Of a stretch of DNA of 64,000 nt, positions 11,216-24,572 are shown in pieces (the stretch's first letter is position 1; the number at the start of each line of letters is the position of its first letter). The translations under genes and the position numbers were made by a program. Source of the stretch: Brachynemurus nebulosus (lineage: Eukaryota > Arthropoda > Insecta > Neuroptera > Myrmeleontidae); NCBI GenBank assembly GCA_035578155.1, contig JAPWDM010000004.1:58789792-58853791 (forward strand), in the 5' to 3' direction. Below the pieces are notes generated by a model, which saw only the letters and a list, made by a program, of their open reading frames with translations, searched no databases and was not told the origin of the DNA.

Positions 11216-12880
11216 TCTGGCCAACACTGCCTGTATGTATATCGAATGTTTTGGGTAGTACTCAAATACAACGAAAAAAATTAACTGGTTAAGATGTATA
11301 AAGTGCCAAAAATAGTTACATATGACATGCACTGTGTATGGAGATGTGTGTAATATATGTTCAAGAGAATCGCTGCGCCAAAAAAGTGCAAAATTGTTAA
11401 TATTACCTATGCGGCGTCTCTCCTTCTTTGATGCGGCATCTCTCCCATAGGTGTGGGAGAGACGCCGTTTTGCAGGCTCTACAAAAAAGTTAATTTTGAA
11501 TCCTTTATGGCTCAAAATTTAAAATTTTTTTAAATAATTTTAAAGAACAATGTTCACATTTATTGTGCACCAAATTTCAAATCAATTAAATGCATACTTT
11601 GAGAATTATCAAGTATTTTCAAAAAGTCCGGCATCTCTCCCGCATTCACCCTAACTATATGCAATAATATTCTTGCACAATTTAACAAAATCAAATTTTA
11701 ATATTAGTTGTATAAAATGTAAAGTTTTAGTCAGACACCAACAAGCATAATTTGATATATTTTAGCCCATTATTAATTACAAGGCAATTCAGTTGCTGAA
11801 AACCTTGTAGAAATATTTTTATTTTGCTGATTGTCAGTAAAATTACGATTGACACCTCAAATTAGCTGTCCAGTTTTGAGATTTTAGACTTTAAATTACA
11901 GCTTTGAGCAAAAACAGGTAAACTAGTATTTTTCATGCAGTTTTCATATATGCTATTCAAATTTTAATATACTGAAACATATTCACCCTATTTCAAAATT
12001 TACCCTCAATTTTACCTGAAAGCTCCTCCAGTGGGTCCGACCCTGGATGTATACACATCAATAGAAAGCTCAAAAAAAAAATAAAGTGTTTTGTCAATTT
12101 AAAGTTTTTTTCTATCTGTTGTCGTTTCCAAGTAATCAAGCAAAATTAAAATTTTACCCTAATTTTGAGGGGTGATTTCACCCCTTAAATCGCGACGGTG
12201 GCAGATAAAAAAAAATACGGGTCTGTTATTTTCGCTTGTACTACACCTATACCAAGTTTCATCAAAGTTGTGAATTGACAGATCAAAACCTTTCCTTGTA
12301 AGTAAATGTAATCAATTTTTTGGATTTAATAGATTTTAGTCCAAAAAACTTACAAAAAAATCTTTAAACCCGTTTTACTAAAAACTACATTTTCAAATCG
12401 ACTGTCAGCACACAGTTCCGACGGGTGGTCATTAATTAGAAAACCGAACGGGGTTTCAAAGGAAACAATTTTTTTAGTCCCCAAACCTAAAAAATTCAAT
12501 CCCTTTAAATTTCAATCCTTTCTTACAGACAAAAATAACAAAAAAATCCCGGATTTTTCATTTTTTTTTTTAAAACTTACAGTTTTTTATTTTCTTTCTA
12601 AACCTATGTAATTATGTTTTTTTGAAGCGTCGATTTTGACACTACATATAAAATTCATGCTCATCGGGAAAAAGGGAAATAAATTTTTTTTTTTTTTTTG
12701 ATACTTAAAGGAATCCGTAATAATGTGCATAAGGTTTAAAATCGATTGTATATAAGGTTTCTTTAGAAAAAATTATTGAAAATGTTCGTTTTTTTAGCTT
12801 CTAGCCCTGAATAACCCCTTAAGGATTCACATCAAGGATTACCATGAAAACGCTCCTTTAAACGGAGGAGTGTCATGCAG
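11216..12880. other. Repeat debris, no gene recognised
   Basis: Contains GGCGTCTCTCC and its complement GGAGAGACGCC between 11410 and 11465 (a local inverted repeat) and a further GGCATCTCTCCC at 11632. The rest (12000-12830) reads like diverged intergenic repeat with phrases such as GGGGTGATTTCACCCC. The 101-codon minus frame at 11210-11515 spans the inverted repeat and has no family motif. Confidence 0.4.
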
Positions 12881-12889
12881 GTAATATAC

Positions 12890-13330
12890 GTAGTGCGATC
12901 CGTAAGTTCTTAGCCTCACATAGTTAATAGAGGCCAATCTAAAATATTTAATCTTTATAATGTAGATACAAGAATAGTAATATACTGTGTTGGGTTTCAG
13001 CGTTTTCCGATAGCAACTTTATTGCTGAGAGTACTTTAAACATTTTGTAGTCGAGTAATTTTTGAAAATGTGCAAAATTGAGTATCGTGCAGTTGTTAAG
13101 TTTTTAACTAAAGAAGGTCTAACGCTAAGGTAAATAAAAGGAAGAATGACTGTCGTGTACACTGATTCTTGTCCATATTATGGAACAATAATGCAACAAC
13201 ATTTTCCAATGATGAAAAAAAAAACAAACTGTTTACGACCATGTCAACAGTAAAGATTCGGCATATTTTTATAGCGACATAGAAGCGTTAATTAAATGTT
13301 ATGAAAACTACTGCAATATAGGGAGACTAG
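12890..13330 (+). mobile_element. Mariner-like transposon, 5' fragment
   Basis: A non-coding leader with CCGTAAGTTCTTAGCCTCA, resembling mariner-type ends, is followed by a broken transposase start. The fragment ends against the (TA)n tract at 13338; no 3' half or right terminal repeat is found. Confidence 0.55.
13068..13197 (+). pseudogene. Mariner-like transposase N-terminus, broken
   Basis: From ATG 13068 the frame reads MCKIEYRAVVKFLTKEGLTL, an N-terminal helix-turn-helix opening typical of mariner transposases such as those related to SETMAR. A stop at 13131-13133 interrupts it, after which the same frame continues IKGRMTVVYTD..PYYGT, matching the expected next helices. Then similarity fades and poly-A runs disturb the frame. 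Only the first third of the DNA-binding domain is left; the DDE catalytic domain is absent. Non-functional. Identification rests on the recognised wording of the family and the start context, not on a search. Confidence 0.6.
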
Positions 13331-13337
13331 ATTGAAA

Positions 13338-13402
<65 letters not shown>
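13338..13402. repeat. (TA)n microsatellite
   Basis: About 32 TA dinucleotides at the truncation point of the mariner fragment. Confidence 0.95.
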
Positions 13403-13407
<5 letters not shown>

Positions 13408-13439
13408 CTTTTTTCGCTACATTTTAACATGTGTAGGGC

Positions 13440-14215
13440 CCCCCTATGGAAGTTAAGAGCTGAAATTTGATAAGTTGGGCTCATTTCCGATGCACCTTAT
13501 ACTATCAAAGTGGAATCAGATTTTGGATTCGACACAATTGTTAAATTGTTAAAGTTTAAACTTTAAGGGGGTGGTGGGGGGCAACAAAACAAGCCGGTTC
13601 CAACAGAAAAAGCTGTTCCAAGCCGATTGGAAATAATGTTTTGGTCAATTATCTACAACATATCCCAAATTCAGCTTCCTACGATGATTTGGAGGGAGTC
13701 GAGGGGGAAGGAATTATTTTGGCTGGATCTAACACCCCCACAGTCCCAGAATTAACTTAGAGGGTTGAAATTTGGTATGTTGTTAGAGTTCGTACCTAGG
13801 GTCTGCTATTTAGAGGTTTTAATATTTTACACCCACCTCCACCATTTTTAAGCTACAATATCATGCTTTTTCGACGTTTTCAAAGTTTGTACCACTCGCA
13901 CAAGTCACCCAATTAAACCTAGAGGGCTGAAATTTTGTATTCGGATTGAGTTAGTATCGAGGGGGTGCCTTTTGGAGGTTTCAACTTTTAACCGTTACCC
14001 CCACGATTTTTACGCCAATATTTCCTTGATTTTTTTACTTTTTTTTCTAACACGTCTAAAGACTCTCTAAGGAAACCTAGAGGGCTGAAATTTTGTACGT
14101 TAGTATTCAGCTAGTGCCTTTTAGGGATTTTTTGGGTTAGCATTCAGCTAGTGCCTCTTAGGGATTCCACATTACTTTTCCCCCACTTCTCCCATTTTTA
14201 CATTGAAATTCAATG
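13440..14215. repeat. Diverged tandem repeat, about 160-bp unit
   Basis: AGAGGGCTGAAATTTTGTA recurs at about 13921 and 14081, with weaker forms at 13459 and 13759. It is followed each time by a C-rich phrase (ACCCCCAC, CCCCCACTTCTCCC) and an AT-rich segment. Inside the last unit, 37 bp containing CAGCTAGTGCCTTTTAGGGA are tandemly doubled (14099-14163). Old array, no coding capacity. Confidence 0.6.
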
Positions 14216-15512
14216 ATATTGTTAAATGTGTTGAAAATACTTTAATTGTACCCTAACACAAGTAGGCGAATAGTAATTTTAAAAATTTAACAAAAAATAA
14301 ACTTTATTTTATAACAAATGTAATACATAAATATTAAGTAATTTAAAAATGTTATTAAAGTCACTGTTTATTTATAAAGTAGGAATTTTGAATTTTTATT
14401 TATAAAATATAAATTTTGGATTTTTTTGGAAAGAAAAAATATCTTCATAAAGGCCTTCCAATTTACTATTTAAGGTCCTTTTTTAATATTTAAATATAAA
14501 ACACAAAGGCAATTGGCGGATAAGCATGGGTAGGAATGCCCTTGTACGAATTGTGTTGGCTTTTTTCCTGCTAACTGCTATCGGCACAAAATTGAAATTT
14601 ACTGAGGTTCAGCCCAAAAACTTTTTTAAAGCTCCGATCAGCCGGACACTCTTCATCAGTTTTGAAACCACCAAAATTGCAAATCTCTTGTAGACTTTCA
14701 ATTATATTTCGCTTCTAGACATTCAATACCGAAGATGAAGGGAAAAATTCGACTTCCGTGATGGGGCCCCGCTGCTCACGTCGTTTTTTTTTTTAAATTA
14801 CAACTAGTAGTTACCACTCCCCCCCCCCCCCCAAAAAAAAAAGAAAAATCCCGAAAAAGTGTTTTTTTAGCACATGACTTGTAACAGACCCCTTAAGTTA
14901 CATTTCATAAAATATTATCTTTGCCAGAAAAATATTTCCAAATTTTCTGTACATTTCCATTCAGTATTTCTCCATAAAAATTATTACTTTTCTATAACAA
15001 AGAATATATGTGGAAACTAGTGGCACTTAATTATGATGTTTATTTACAAAATATACTCGTCAATTTTACTACATAGTTATACCGTTAGCTATGTTAATAC
15101 ATATTTATTAATGGAATTCTAGTTCCGATAAAAACGTAAGAAACCATATTATTCGTCTTTTTAAAATAATTATTCTTATAGTAACTCACGTCAGAAACGA
15201 AATAATTGAGAAAAAATGACTTTTACCTCCATTTTCCTACATGGATAGTTCTAGGGCCACAAATTCAATATTATTGTCCTGGTCGTTACTGAACTAAACT
15301 GACATTTATTTTTACTGAACTATAAAGCTATATCCTATACCAAAAATTCATTCCTACATTGGTTTGTACGAAATTGACTTGGCAAAATACATTTCCAAGT
15401 ATACAATGTCGCACGAGTAACTTATTTACAGTATCGCTGAATCACGCATCGATCTAGTTTACTTGCCGAGTACCCGAGTATCCGGAATCCGGATAATGTT
15501 TAAGATGTACCA

Positions 15513-15513
<1 letters not shown>
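14216..15513. other. No gene recognised
   Basis: AT-rich. Holds a homopolymer of 13 C at about 14819. The segment 15021-15083 shares phrases such as TAATTATGATGTTTAT and ACTCGTCAATT with 16690-16735, so the two are diverged copies of one repeat. Confidence 0.45.

Positions 15514-15590
<77 letters not shown>
15514..15590. repeat. (TA)n microsatellite
   Basis: About 38 TA dinucleotides. The overlapping 65-codon frame is only a translation of the repeat. Confidence 0.95.
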
Positions 15591-15592
<2 letters not shown>

Positions 15593-16118
15593 TAATAATA
15601 GGTACATTATTATATGATCTGTTTGCTCAAATAGAATTGACCATCTCTTCCTCTCTTTAATAAACTTAACTATTAGTTAGTGCTTTAGGGAATTTAAGTA
15701 TATATTGTGCGTACATAGGAGCAGAATGCAGCTCCTCAGATATAATATTTACATACAACAAAACGAAATTTGTTCAGAATAATCCATTGTAAATAGTTTA
15801 TTGTGTGTTGGTGTCTCTACCAATGCAGATAGCTATTTCCACGAACTACCAATATCCTTAGCAAATTGTTGTGTATTTAACAATTGTTATTTAATTCCTT
15901 TGTCTTTAATTGTTTAAATATTTTATAATCAAATGCGGTTGCTACACCCCCGTAATAAACACTCTCCTAAGCAATGGTGTATTCTCATGTACCTACTAAT
16001 GCCGATAATAATGTTGGTAAGTTACATTTTCCGAACTCTTGTTTATATTCATGGTAACCAAGAAATAACAGTGCAGTAAGTAAATAAGTTTGAAAATAAC
16101 TATAATTATTTATTTATT
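15591..16118. other. No feature recognised
   Basis: AT-rich, nothing supported. Confidence 0.45.
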
Positions 16119-16445
16119 CGCGACGCAAAGATTTTCATTTGCGCCTCTGGTAGTAAAATTAGAACTAGCATCAAGTAAAAATATACGTAGGTATACGTTT
16201 AATTGGGGATATAAAATCTAGTAAGCCGCACATAATTTGTATAATATATATTTCTATCGATAATTAAACGTATAAATTTTTTTTTACAACAATATTTTTT
16301 TTGGGATATATAAATTTCACGAAGAATTTTTTCAACCTTCTCCCAAATTGCGTGGACTACTAAAAATTCTTCGTGAAATTTTTTTTTACTTGATGCAGCT
16401 TCTAATTTAAAAAATCAGAGGTGCTAACGTAATCTTTGCGTCACC
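16119..16445. mobile_element. Fold-back MITE, about 327 bp
   Basis: The left end GCGACGCAAAGATTTTCATT, then GCGCCTCTG, and the right end CAGAGGTGCTAACG, then AATCTTTGCGTCAC, are inverted complements. Inner arms ATCAAGTAAAAAT and TTTTTACTTGATGC also pair. The core has a second palindrome, AATTTCACGAAGAATTTTTT facing AATTCTTCGTGAAATTT. Non-coding; superfamily not assigned because no clear target duplication was found. Confidence 0.65.
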
Positions 16446-17635
16446 AATATTGAAATTGAAAGTACAAATTAATATTACAATGTTCATTCGTATGCAGGAT
16501 ATTATTGTTTCTTTTGTCCTTTTTCTTTATATTTTGTTGACATTTCAAAGAATTAGTTTCCCTTTCAGTTTATTAAAATGAATTTGGAACCAATCAAAAA
16601 TCCTCCATCAATTTCATTATTCTCACTTTTATCGCAGTTTAGTAAATTATTTTTCTCAATTTTTTTTAATGAAATGTTTGCGCGAATTACTGACATTTAA
16701 TTATAATGTTTATCTGCAAAAATACTTGTCAATTATCGCTGCATAGAATTGTTAGAAGTTGCTACAATTTCTAACATTTATTTCTAGCATTCTTTGTGAT
16801 GTGAGATACAATGAGTTATTGAGAATTGCCATTTTTATTACAGCTGAACTATTTATTAATCAAAAAAATTGTTCGAATAGCAGTTGTGGATATTACTGGC
16901 GGCAATCAATCATTCAACCATTTGTTTTTGTGTACTTGGATTTTGCAATGTAGTGTTTTCCCACAATATGTTCGTTGTCTCTTTTATTGATGTAATTGTA
17001 TGCGTACGGTCAATTTAACAATTCAAAGCGATCAAGAGAACAATTTAACCATTAATTGCATATACATATAATTCGGCTAAATTTTAACAGATAAGAACCG
17101 AGGAGGGAGCATGATTTTTTTTCTGCAACCCTGAATAATCCCTTCAGGTGTAGCAATTATTGATTCCAAAGGAGCAATTTGGGAGCAATTTAGCCATATA
17201 AAAAACAAAAAGATTTTCAAACTTTCGGCGCTAAATTTCTTTCCGGTAAAATACCATCGTCTAATAGAGTGTACATACATACACATAAAGCAATGGATAT
17301 TTTCAACAAGCTAAAAATATGAGTATGACCGGTTCGCGTTATATAATGAATTATACATACTTACCATTCAGTGGATGTAGTATTTGTATTAATGACAAGA
17401 AAATGTAATTGCTTAAGTTTGCAATAAAACAGCTGATGCCCGGCTATTACCTGTAAAAAGAGAGAAATATTCTTAGGTTATACAGTATACATATTATATA
17501 AATTGAAACGTTTTTGGGTAACAGCCACGATATCTCCTACAACTACCTACCGCCAACCACTGGTGTTTTTAGTTGAATTTTCATTGTTGACTACGGTAGT
17601 TAGGGTGATAACTGTTGCGAATATGGAAATATAGT
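16446..17635. other. No gene recognised
   Basis: AT-rich. 16690-16735 is a diverged copy of 15021-15083. 16837-16910 (TTACAGCTGAAC, then AAAAATTGTTCGAATA) resembles 19758-19838, so it is another dispersed repeat. Small frames here have no recognisable domain. Confidence 0.45.
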
Positions 17636-17637
17636 TA

Positions 17638-17852
17638 CAGTATAGCACCGATAATGGAAACATCAGTTTTGGAAATTTTTTGAGAGCATCAAATTAGTCA
17701 ACATCACTTTTGGAAAGTTGCATCAAAAATGTCAAGTATTTAATATTTATGTACTTGACATTTTTGATGCAACTTTCCAAAAGTGATGTTGACTAATTTG
17801 ATGCTCTCAAAAAATTTCCAAAACTGATGTTTACATTATCGGTGCTATACTG
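17638..17852. mobile_element. Near-perfect hairpin MITE, 215 bp, flanked by TA
   Basis: The left arm 17638-17738 and right arm 17752-17852 are each 101 nt and pair at all but one position by eye (G versus T in GATAATG(G/T)AAACATC); the loop is 13 nt. The ends are CAGTATAGCACCG and CGGTGCTATACTG, and TA stands directly outside on both sides (17636-17637, 17853-17854). A TA target duplication points to a Tc1/mariner-like superfamily element. It has no coding capacity. The arm identity means recent insertion or gene conversion. A transcript would fold into a long double-stranded RNA. Confidence 0.85.
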
Positions 17853-17854
17853 TA

Positions 17855-18223
17855 TTTTAAGTGCTCATCTTCGAGGACCAATGTAAAATTTCCATAAGGG
17901 AAAAGTTAAAAAAAGTCACAAGAATGCTTTTGATGGAATATCTATATCTATCAATCTATTTATCTCTATCTCTTTATATACACTTTTGGCTCGTTGTAAA
18001 CAACATCAAAAATTGAAGTAGAATCATATGCCTAATTTTTTTACTTATATATGAATTTTATTATCTAAAAAGAGTATATGATTCGATTTAGGTCTTTTTA
18101 AGTGAATTTCCATTTTGGAAAAATTAACTTATTACAGCGGGTGTCATGAAAAGACCTGAGCCCGGGACTATGGCAAAATCCGTTTTGAAGAATCGAGAAA
18201 CCGAAAATAAGGTTCACTAGAAT
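17855..18223. other. No feature recognised
   Basis: AT-rich spacer between two inverted-repeat elements. Confidence 0.45.
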
Positions 18224-18228
18224 TTGTA

Positions 18229-19652
18229 TACAGGGTGTCCCAAAACTCCGGGGGCATAGAGCTACCACGTATTCTAGAGGTCAAAACCGACGATTAGACC
18301 CAACATACCTATGTACCAAAATGCACCGTTGATGCGTGAGAGAAGTTCAAAGTTTACTTAAAAAATAAAATTTTTGTATGCTGTTACGAAATACGTGAAC
18401 CAATTTTAATGAAATTTGGTACCTGCGAATTTCCGGGAATGCTGCTACTGTCAGTAACCAAAGAAACCAGAAAAAAGCATTGGAGAAGGGTTAAAACTAC
18501 TCCCACCCTTATATAAAATTGTTCAGGATTTTTTTAAGGATGATGATATGGCTTTGAGAATTTTTTAAGAGGAAGATTTATTAATTAGCTTTAATTTTTG
18601 GCTCTTGTAAAAACTTCGTATTTCGCATAAGTAGTTTCGGAGAAAAAAATTTTTATTCAAACACCGATAACCGATATTGTTAGGAGCTAGTTTAGTTTTA
18701 TTAGAGAATTTAGTTGGCCATGGGCAAAAAAATAAAAATTTTTGCAATAAGTGTTCAATGTGTGTCTCTACGTTTGTTGATGCAAATATCAGCACGACGT
18801 ATAACACTGAAATGTATCCTTCTTAAAATATCATCGTCTTCTCATAGTGCGTGTCGTATTTTGTATTTTGTTCTACAGTTGCTCAGCATTATTATATTTT
18901 TTTAATGTACACTTTAGTTTTTAAAGCTCCTCAGATGAAGAAGTCATAAGGACTTAAATTTGGAGTCCGTAGTAGCCACTGAATAAGTACTATCAACTGT
19001 CGACTAGCAAAGTGTTGAATTAGATATTCTCTTATGGCACGTGCGGCAGATGTGGTGGTGCATCGTCATGTATGAAAAACATGTTTCGACGGAAATTACT
19101 AGTACTAATTCTCTAAGAACTTTGGAAAATTTGTTTGGAAGAAATTGCAAGAAAAACTTTGGCTTAGTGTCCATGGTCAACTAAATTCTGTAATAAAACT
19201 AAACTAGCTCCTAACAATATCCATTATCAGTGTCTGAATAAAAGATTTTCTCCTCCTAAACTATGCGAAATACGAAGTTTTTGTAAGAGTCAAAAAATAA
19301 AGGTAATTAACAAATATTTCTCCTAAAAAATTCTCAAAACCCTATCATCATCCTTAAAAAAACTCTGAACAAATTTATCTGGGGGTGGGGGTAGTTTTAA
19401 CCCTTCTCTAAATTTGTTTGGGTTTCTTTAGTTACTGGAAGTCGTGGCATTCCCGGAAATGCACAGGTACTAAATTTCACCTAAATTGGTTAACGCATTT
19501 CAAAACAGAGTACAAAAATTTTATTTTTTGACTTTGAACTTCGCTCACGCGTCAACCGTGCATTTTGGTACATAGATAAGTTTGCTCTAATCGTCGTTTT
19601 TTGACCTCTAGAATACGTGGTAGTTATATGTACCCGGAGTTTTGGGACACCT
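18229..19652. mobile_element. Mariner-like element with long inverted arms, decayed
   Basis: The left end is CAGGGTGTCCCAAAACTCC and the right end GGAGTTTTGGGACACCTATA. The arms run inward for about 350 bp each (left to about 18590, right from about 19310), sharing phrases such as ACGTATTCTAGAGGTCAAAA and CCCGGAAAT and their complements. A second inverted pair (AACTAAACTAGCTCCTAACA at 19195 and TGTTAGGAGCTAGTTTAGTT at 18678) lies inside. The core holds a broken transposase on the minus strand. The right end abuts a (TA)n tract. Confidence 0.72.
18740..19075 (-). pseudogene. Mariner/Tc-like (DDE_3) transposase C-terminal remnant
   Basis: Reading the minus strand from about 19068, the frame gives FIHDDAPPH, the classic catalytic region of mariner/Tc transposases (usually xQDxAPxH), followed after stops by LIVLIQWLL and, in a shifted frame, TPNLSPYDFF, the third catalytic segment with its Asp. 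Near 18780 STNVETHIEHLL fits the C-terminal tail of such proteins. At least four stops and one or more frameshifts break the frame, and the N-terminal DNA-binding part is missing. It belongs to the long-armed element round it. Dead copy. Confidence 0.6.
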
Positions 19653-19678
19653 ATATATATATACATACATACATACCT

Positions 19679-19744
<66 letters not shown>
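19653..19744. repeat. (TA)n microsatellite with CA/TACA interruptions
   Basis: TATATACATACATACATACC then a pure TA run of about 28 dinucleotides (about 19690-19744), starting at the right end of the mariner-like element. Confidence 0.9.
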
Positions 19745-19747
<3 letters not shown>

Positions 19748-20167
19748 TTGCCTTGTTATTACAGCTAAACCGTTGATTTAATCGAAAAATTGTTCAAATA
19801 AGAGTTTTAGATATCGACGGGGGCAACCGATTGCTATAGTCAGGAGCTCTATAGAACTTATGGTTTTCGAGCTATGATACAAACTTATAAATTTTTAAAT
19901 GTGACTATATATTAATTTTTCGATAAAATTGATCTAATGCATTAATTAACAATATAAATGAGCAAAACAAATTTTTTTACTCAAGTTTAATTATTAATTT
20001 TTCTTTAATTTTGCAATTAGGCGGTAAAAATATGCATATGTACTTGAGGCTACTTCAACCAATAGTGTTCTGGTTAGTTACACTTTCGCTACATCCAAGA
20101 AACTAGTACTATTTCTATCATACAAATTTGATTGTAATAACAATGGGAACTCTCAAAAAACTCACGT

Positions 20168-20168
<1 letters not shown>
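19745..20168. other. No gene recognised
   Basis: 19758-19838 resembles 16837-16915 (dispersed repeat). The remainder is AT-rich and featureless. Confidence 0.45.

Positions 20169-20226
<58 letters not shown>
20169..20226. repeat. (TA)n microsatellite
   Basis: About 28 TA dinucleotides directly against the left end of the fold-back at 20226. Confidence 0.95.
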
Positions 20227-21130
<904 letters not shown>

Positions 21131-21138
21131 ACAAGAGC

Positions 21139-21198
<60 letters not shown>
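21139..21198. repeat. (TA)n microsatellite
   Basis: About 30 TA dinucleotides. Confidence 0.95.
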
Positions 21199-21201
<3 letters not shown>

Positions 21202-21517
21202 AATTAAAAGATCAATTTTTGCTCCTAAATTTTCAGTCTTTAACAAAATAAAAAAAAATTCTCAGCTTTTTTCACAATTTTATCAATAACAATACCTATT
21301 TAAATTTATAGAACAAAAAACTTCCTTAAAAAATTTTCAAATTTTTTCTAGCGTGTCTGGCTTTCATACCCTTGTTGGAGGTGGCGTAGCCAGTTTTTCA
21401 AGTTACGTATATGTTGTCTTCACTGTGGTGGAACTTCTCGATTGTTTAGAATCTTCCACCATTACATAAAGTGGAAAAGAAAAATGAAATTAGTAAAAAT
21501 CACAAATTAAGTATGGA
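21199..21517. other. No gene recognised, possible SINE body
   Basis: AT-rich; includes CACTGTGGTGGAACTTCTCG facing TTCCACCATTACATAAAGTG (21420-21470), a weak inverted repeat. Confidence 0.4.
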
Positions 21518-21600
21518 TTGTCGTAGCTGATGGGGGTTGAACCGGGGCCCTTAGCATCCGTAGTCCGTCTGTTTAACCACTGCTCCATTTGCTCATCGAC
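21518..21600 (-). repeat. tRNA-derived SINE head or tRNA-like pseudogene
   Basis: On the minus strand, TGGAGCAGTGGTTAAACAG resembles a Pol III A box and GGTTCAACCCC is an excellent B box, 30-odd bases apart as in tRNA genes. The sequence between does not allow a proper anticodon stem that I can confirm, so it is more likely a SINE promoter than a working tRNA. The body would extend leftwards (towards 21400), where no clear tail was found. Confidence 0.55.
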
Positions 21601-21693
21601 TGAACTGGTGGTAGTGCTGAAGCCATTCTATGTGTGCAGGTGAAATTATTGGCAATATTATATTAATGGAAATATGGAAATATATACATATAT

Positions 21694-21697
<4 letters not shown>

Positions 21698-21734
<37 letters not shown>
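21698..21734. repeat. (TA)n microsatellite
   Basis: About 18 TA dinucleotides. Confidence 0.9.
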
Positions 21735-21740
<6 letters not shown>

Positions 21741-22120
21741 GGACCCTACTGTACTCACATTGCGTACGCCATAACGTCGTGCTACTGTGCCTAATACAAT
21801 TGATAGTCAAAGACGATATTACCTTGTTCCATTCATAGTCCGATATCTCAGCGAGAAGTGGTCGTATAAAGGTCTAGAAAAAAGCTAATTAAAGCTGAAT
21901 GAACAAGTTATCCGGTCCACATAGTGGTTAAGTCGAAAAAACTTTTTCCACGTCCATGGACCAAAAAAAGGCACCGAAAAAATTTCGAAAATTTTATTTT
22001 CAGTGTATTTATTAGAACTGAGCGATACACGCTGCTTTGAAAAGTTTTTCATCGCAAGATCTCAAAACTGAAAACTTGCAGCTTTAGATTGCTCACTCCG
22101 CAGCTTTAGATATATTCGTG
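21735..22120. other. No feature recognised
   Basis: Mixed composition, no frame above background, no terminal repeats. Confidence 0.45.
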
Positions 22121-22124
22121 TGTA

Positions 22125-22880
<756 letters not shown>

Positions 22881-22938
<58 letters not shown>
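22881..22938. repeat. (TA)n microsatellite
   Basis: About 26 TA dinucleotides joining the right end of one fold-back to the left end of the next element. Confidence 0.95.
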
Positions 22939-22941
<3 letters not shown>

Positions 22942-23330
22942 GGTGGCGCAAAAAAACCATGTATTCTTTTTTGGTCTCATAGAAAAAAAAGTTAGTTTAG
23001 CTCGATTTAAGAATGCTCACCAAAAATTAGCTCGATAAAAAATTTTTTAAAGGCCGCTCAAAATGTTTTAAAATTTGAAAAGGGGCCAAAAATCGATTTT
23101 TTTCCATCAAATTTTTTTTCTCATAGAAAAAAAAAGTTAATTTAGCTCGATTTAAGAATGCTTACCAAAAATTAGCTCGGTAAAAATTTTTTTAAAGGTC
23201 GCATCATTAAATAATATGTTTGTACATTGAATAATAAAAATTTCCTCCAAATTTTAACTAAAAAAATTGATAATAATAGGTCGCTCAAGAGTTTTGAAAA
23301 ATTTTCAAGTCAAAATTTTTAAAATTTTTT
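22939..23330. mobile_element. Left end of a transposon, TTAGGGTGGCGCAAAAAAAC type
   Basis: TTAGGGTGGCGCAAAAAAAC abuts the TA tract, and sub-terminal sequence containing AGTTTAGCTCGATTTAAGAATGC is repeated about 150 bp further on (23000 and 23145). No inverted partner was found to the right, so the element is truncated or its other end lies beyond recognition. The broken frame at 23860-24572 may belong to it. Confidence 0.5.
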
Positions 23331-23859
23331 AGCTGCCCTCAAATATCAATGTTATGAGATACATTTAAAAATTACTTCTAATTTATGCCCAAACGAATCA
23401 AACTTTCAAACAAGACAAGAAAAAAATATCCAAAATAGATCTGGATTCACTTTTTTACCCACACCATTACTACTTCAATTTACTTCAATTAAATATTTCA
23501 TTGATATCAGTTAAATTAATTCACAATATTGTTTAAGTATTTATAACAAATTATTATTCTTATAAACAATCAACATTATTTATTGGTTTCTAGCTAGCAA
23601 ATTCTTTTTATTAATGATCTTCTTTTGCAAAATTTTTTTTATAAATCAATTTAAATTAAACAAAAAGTAATGAAAATACTAAATAATTATTTTATATTAC
23701 GTTTATTAAACTTTTATTTTGAACAATACACAATGATTCCAACATGTTAATATCTCTTTTTGTTTATTTACTTATAAGTTCGCTACTATAATATTATCTA
23801 AATTTCAAATAGAAACTTTTTTTCTATGAATAAGTCATATGTTATGGAAAGAAGTACAT
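23331..23859. other. No feature recognised
   Basis: Very AT-rich, no frame or repeat arms. Confidence 0.45.
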
Positions 23860-24572
23860 TTTGAGCAATATTAATTATTTGCATTCCTCTTTAAATTTTT
23901 TATTAGATTTGTTTTATTTGAGTTGAGATAAACCTTAACATTTCTTTCTACAACTTGTAATACTTTTTCCATCTCTTCCTCATCTTTGACAAATTTAATA
24001 TAAGACTGCATTAATGCGATACCTCGCTCAGCTGTATCATTTACTATTTTTAATGCCGAAACAATGTTTAAAGCTTTTATATATGACTCATTTCAGTACC
24101 AAGGGCTGGGATGAGTTTCCAAAAAATCGTTGTCTAGATTTAATGCTTGAAAAAAATATTTCGTATTTTCATTAACAAAATGATGTATTTCTTTGTTCTT
24201 AATATCAGTTTCTTTGATAGTAATACGATTTATTGATGATTCACATTTTTTATTTAAAGCGGAAACCATTTTAATTTTTATTTCAATTGAAATTGCGCAT
24301 TGGAAAAATGCTAATCCAATCAAATGATCACTCAGATACCATAAATGTCGAGAAAAACTTTTTATTGCTAAAGAATCTAATTTGTTATTTTGTTTTTTAT
24401 ATTGTACGAGATCTTTTAACAACTGTAAATCCATTCTTGGTGCTATTGTGGGATTTTGACAAAGGAACCAGGCTTTTAAATATATTCTTACAACAAAAAT
24501 CTTTGATTTAAAACAAAAAACGCATTTGAAAAATTTTGTGACTTGTTTCCCTTTTGCAGTTAGCCATTCCAT
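23860..24572 (-). pseudogene. Transposon-encoded protein, C-terminal part, one in-frame stop
   Basis: The minus-strand frame from 24572 is open for 159 codons, with the segment SLAIKSFSRHLWYLSDHLIG, ends at a TGA (24093-24095) after HPSPWY, and then continues in the same frame as NESYIKALNIVSALKIVNDT, AERGIALMQSYIKFVKDEEE and further to about 23860. The second part (xALKxVNDxAERGxxL) is a conserved C-terminal motif I recall from many uncharacterised transposon-associated proteins of aphids and other invertebrates; their exact superfamily is unknown to me. The continuity across the stop shows a recently broken gene. The chosen start may not be the real N-terminus. Confidence 0.55.

Noticed and set aside
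21518..21600. Functional tRNA gene on the minus strand
   Set aside because: A and B boxes are good, but I could not form a convincing acceptor and anticodon stem; SINE head preferred.
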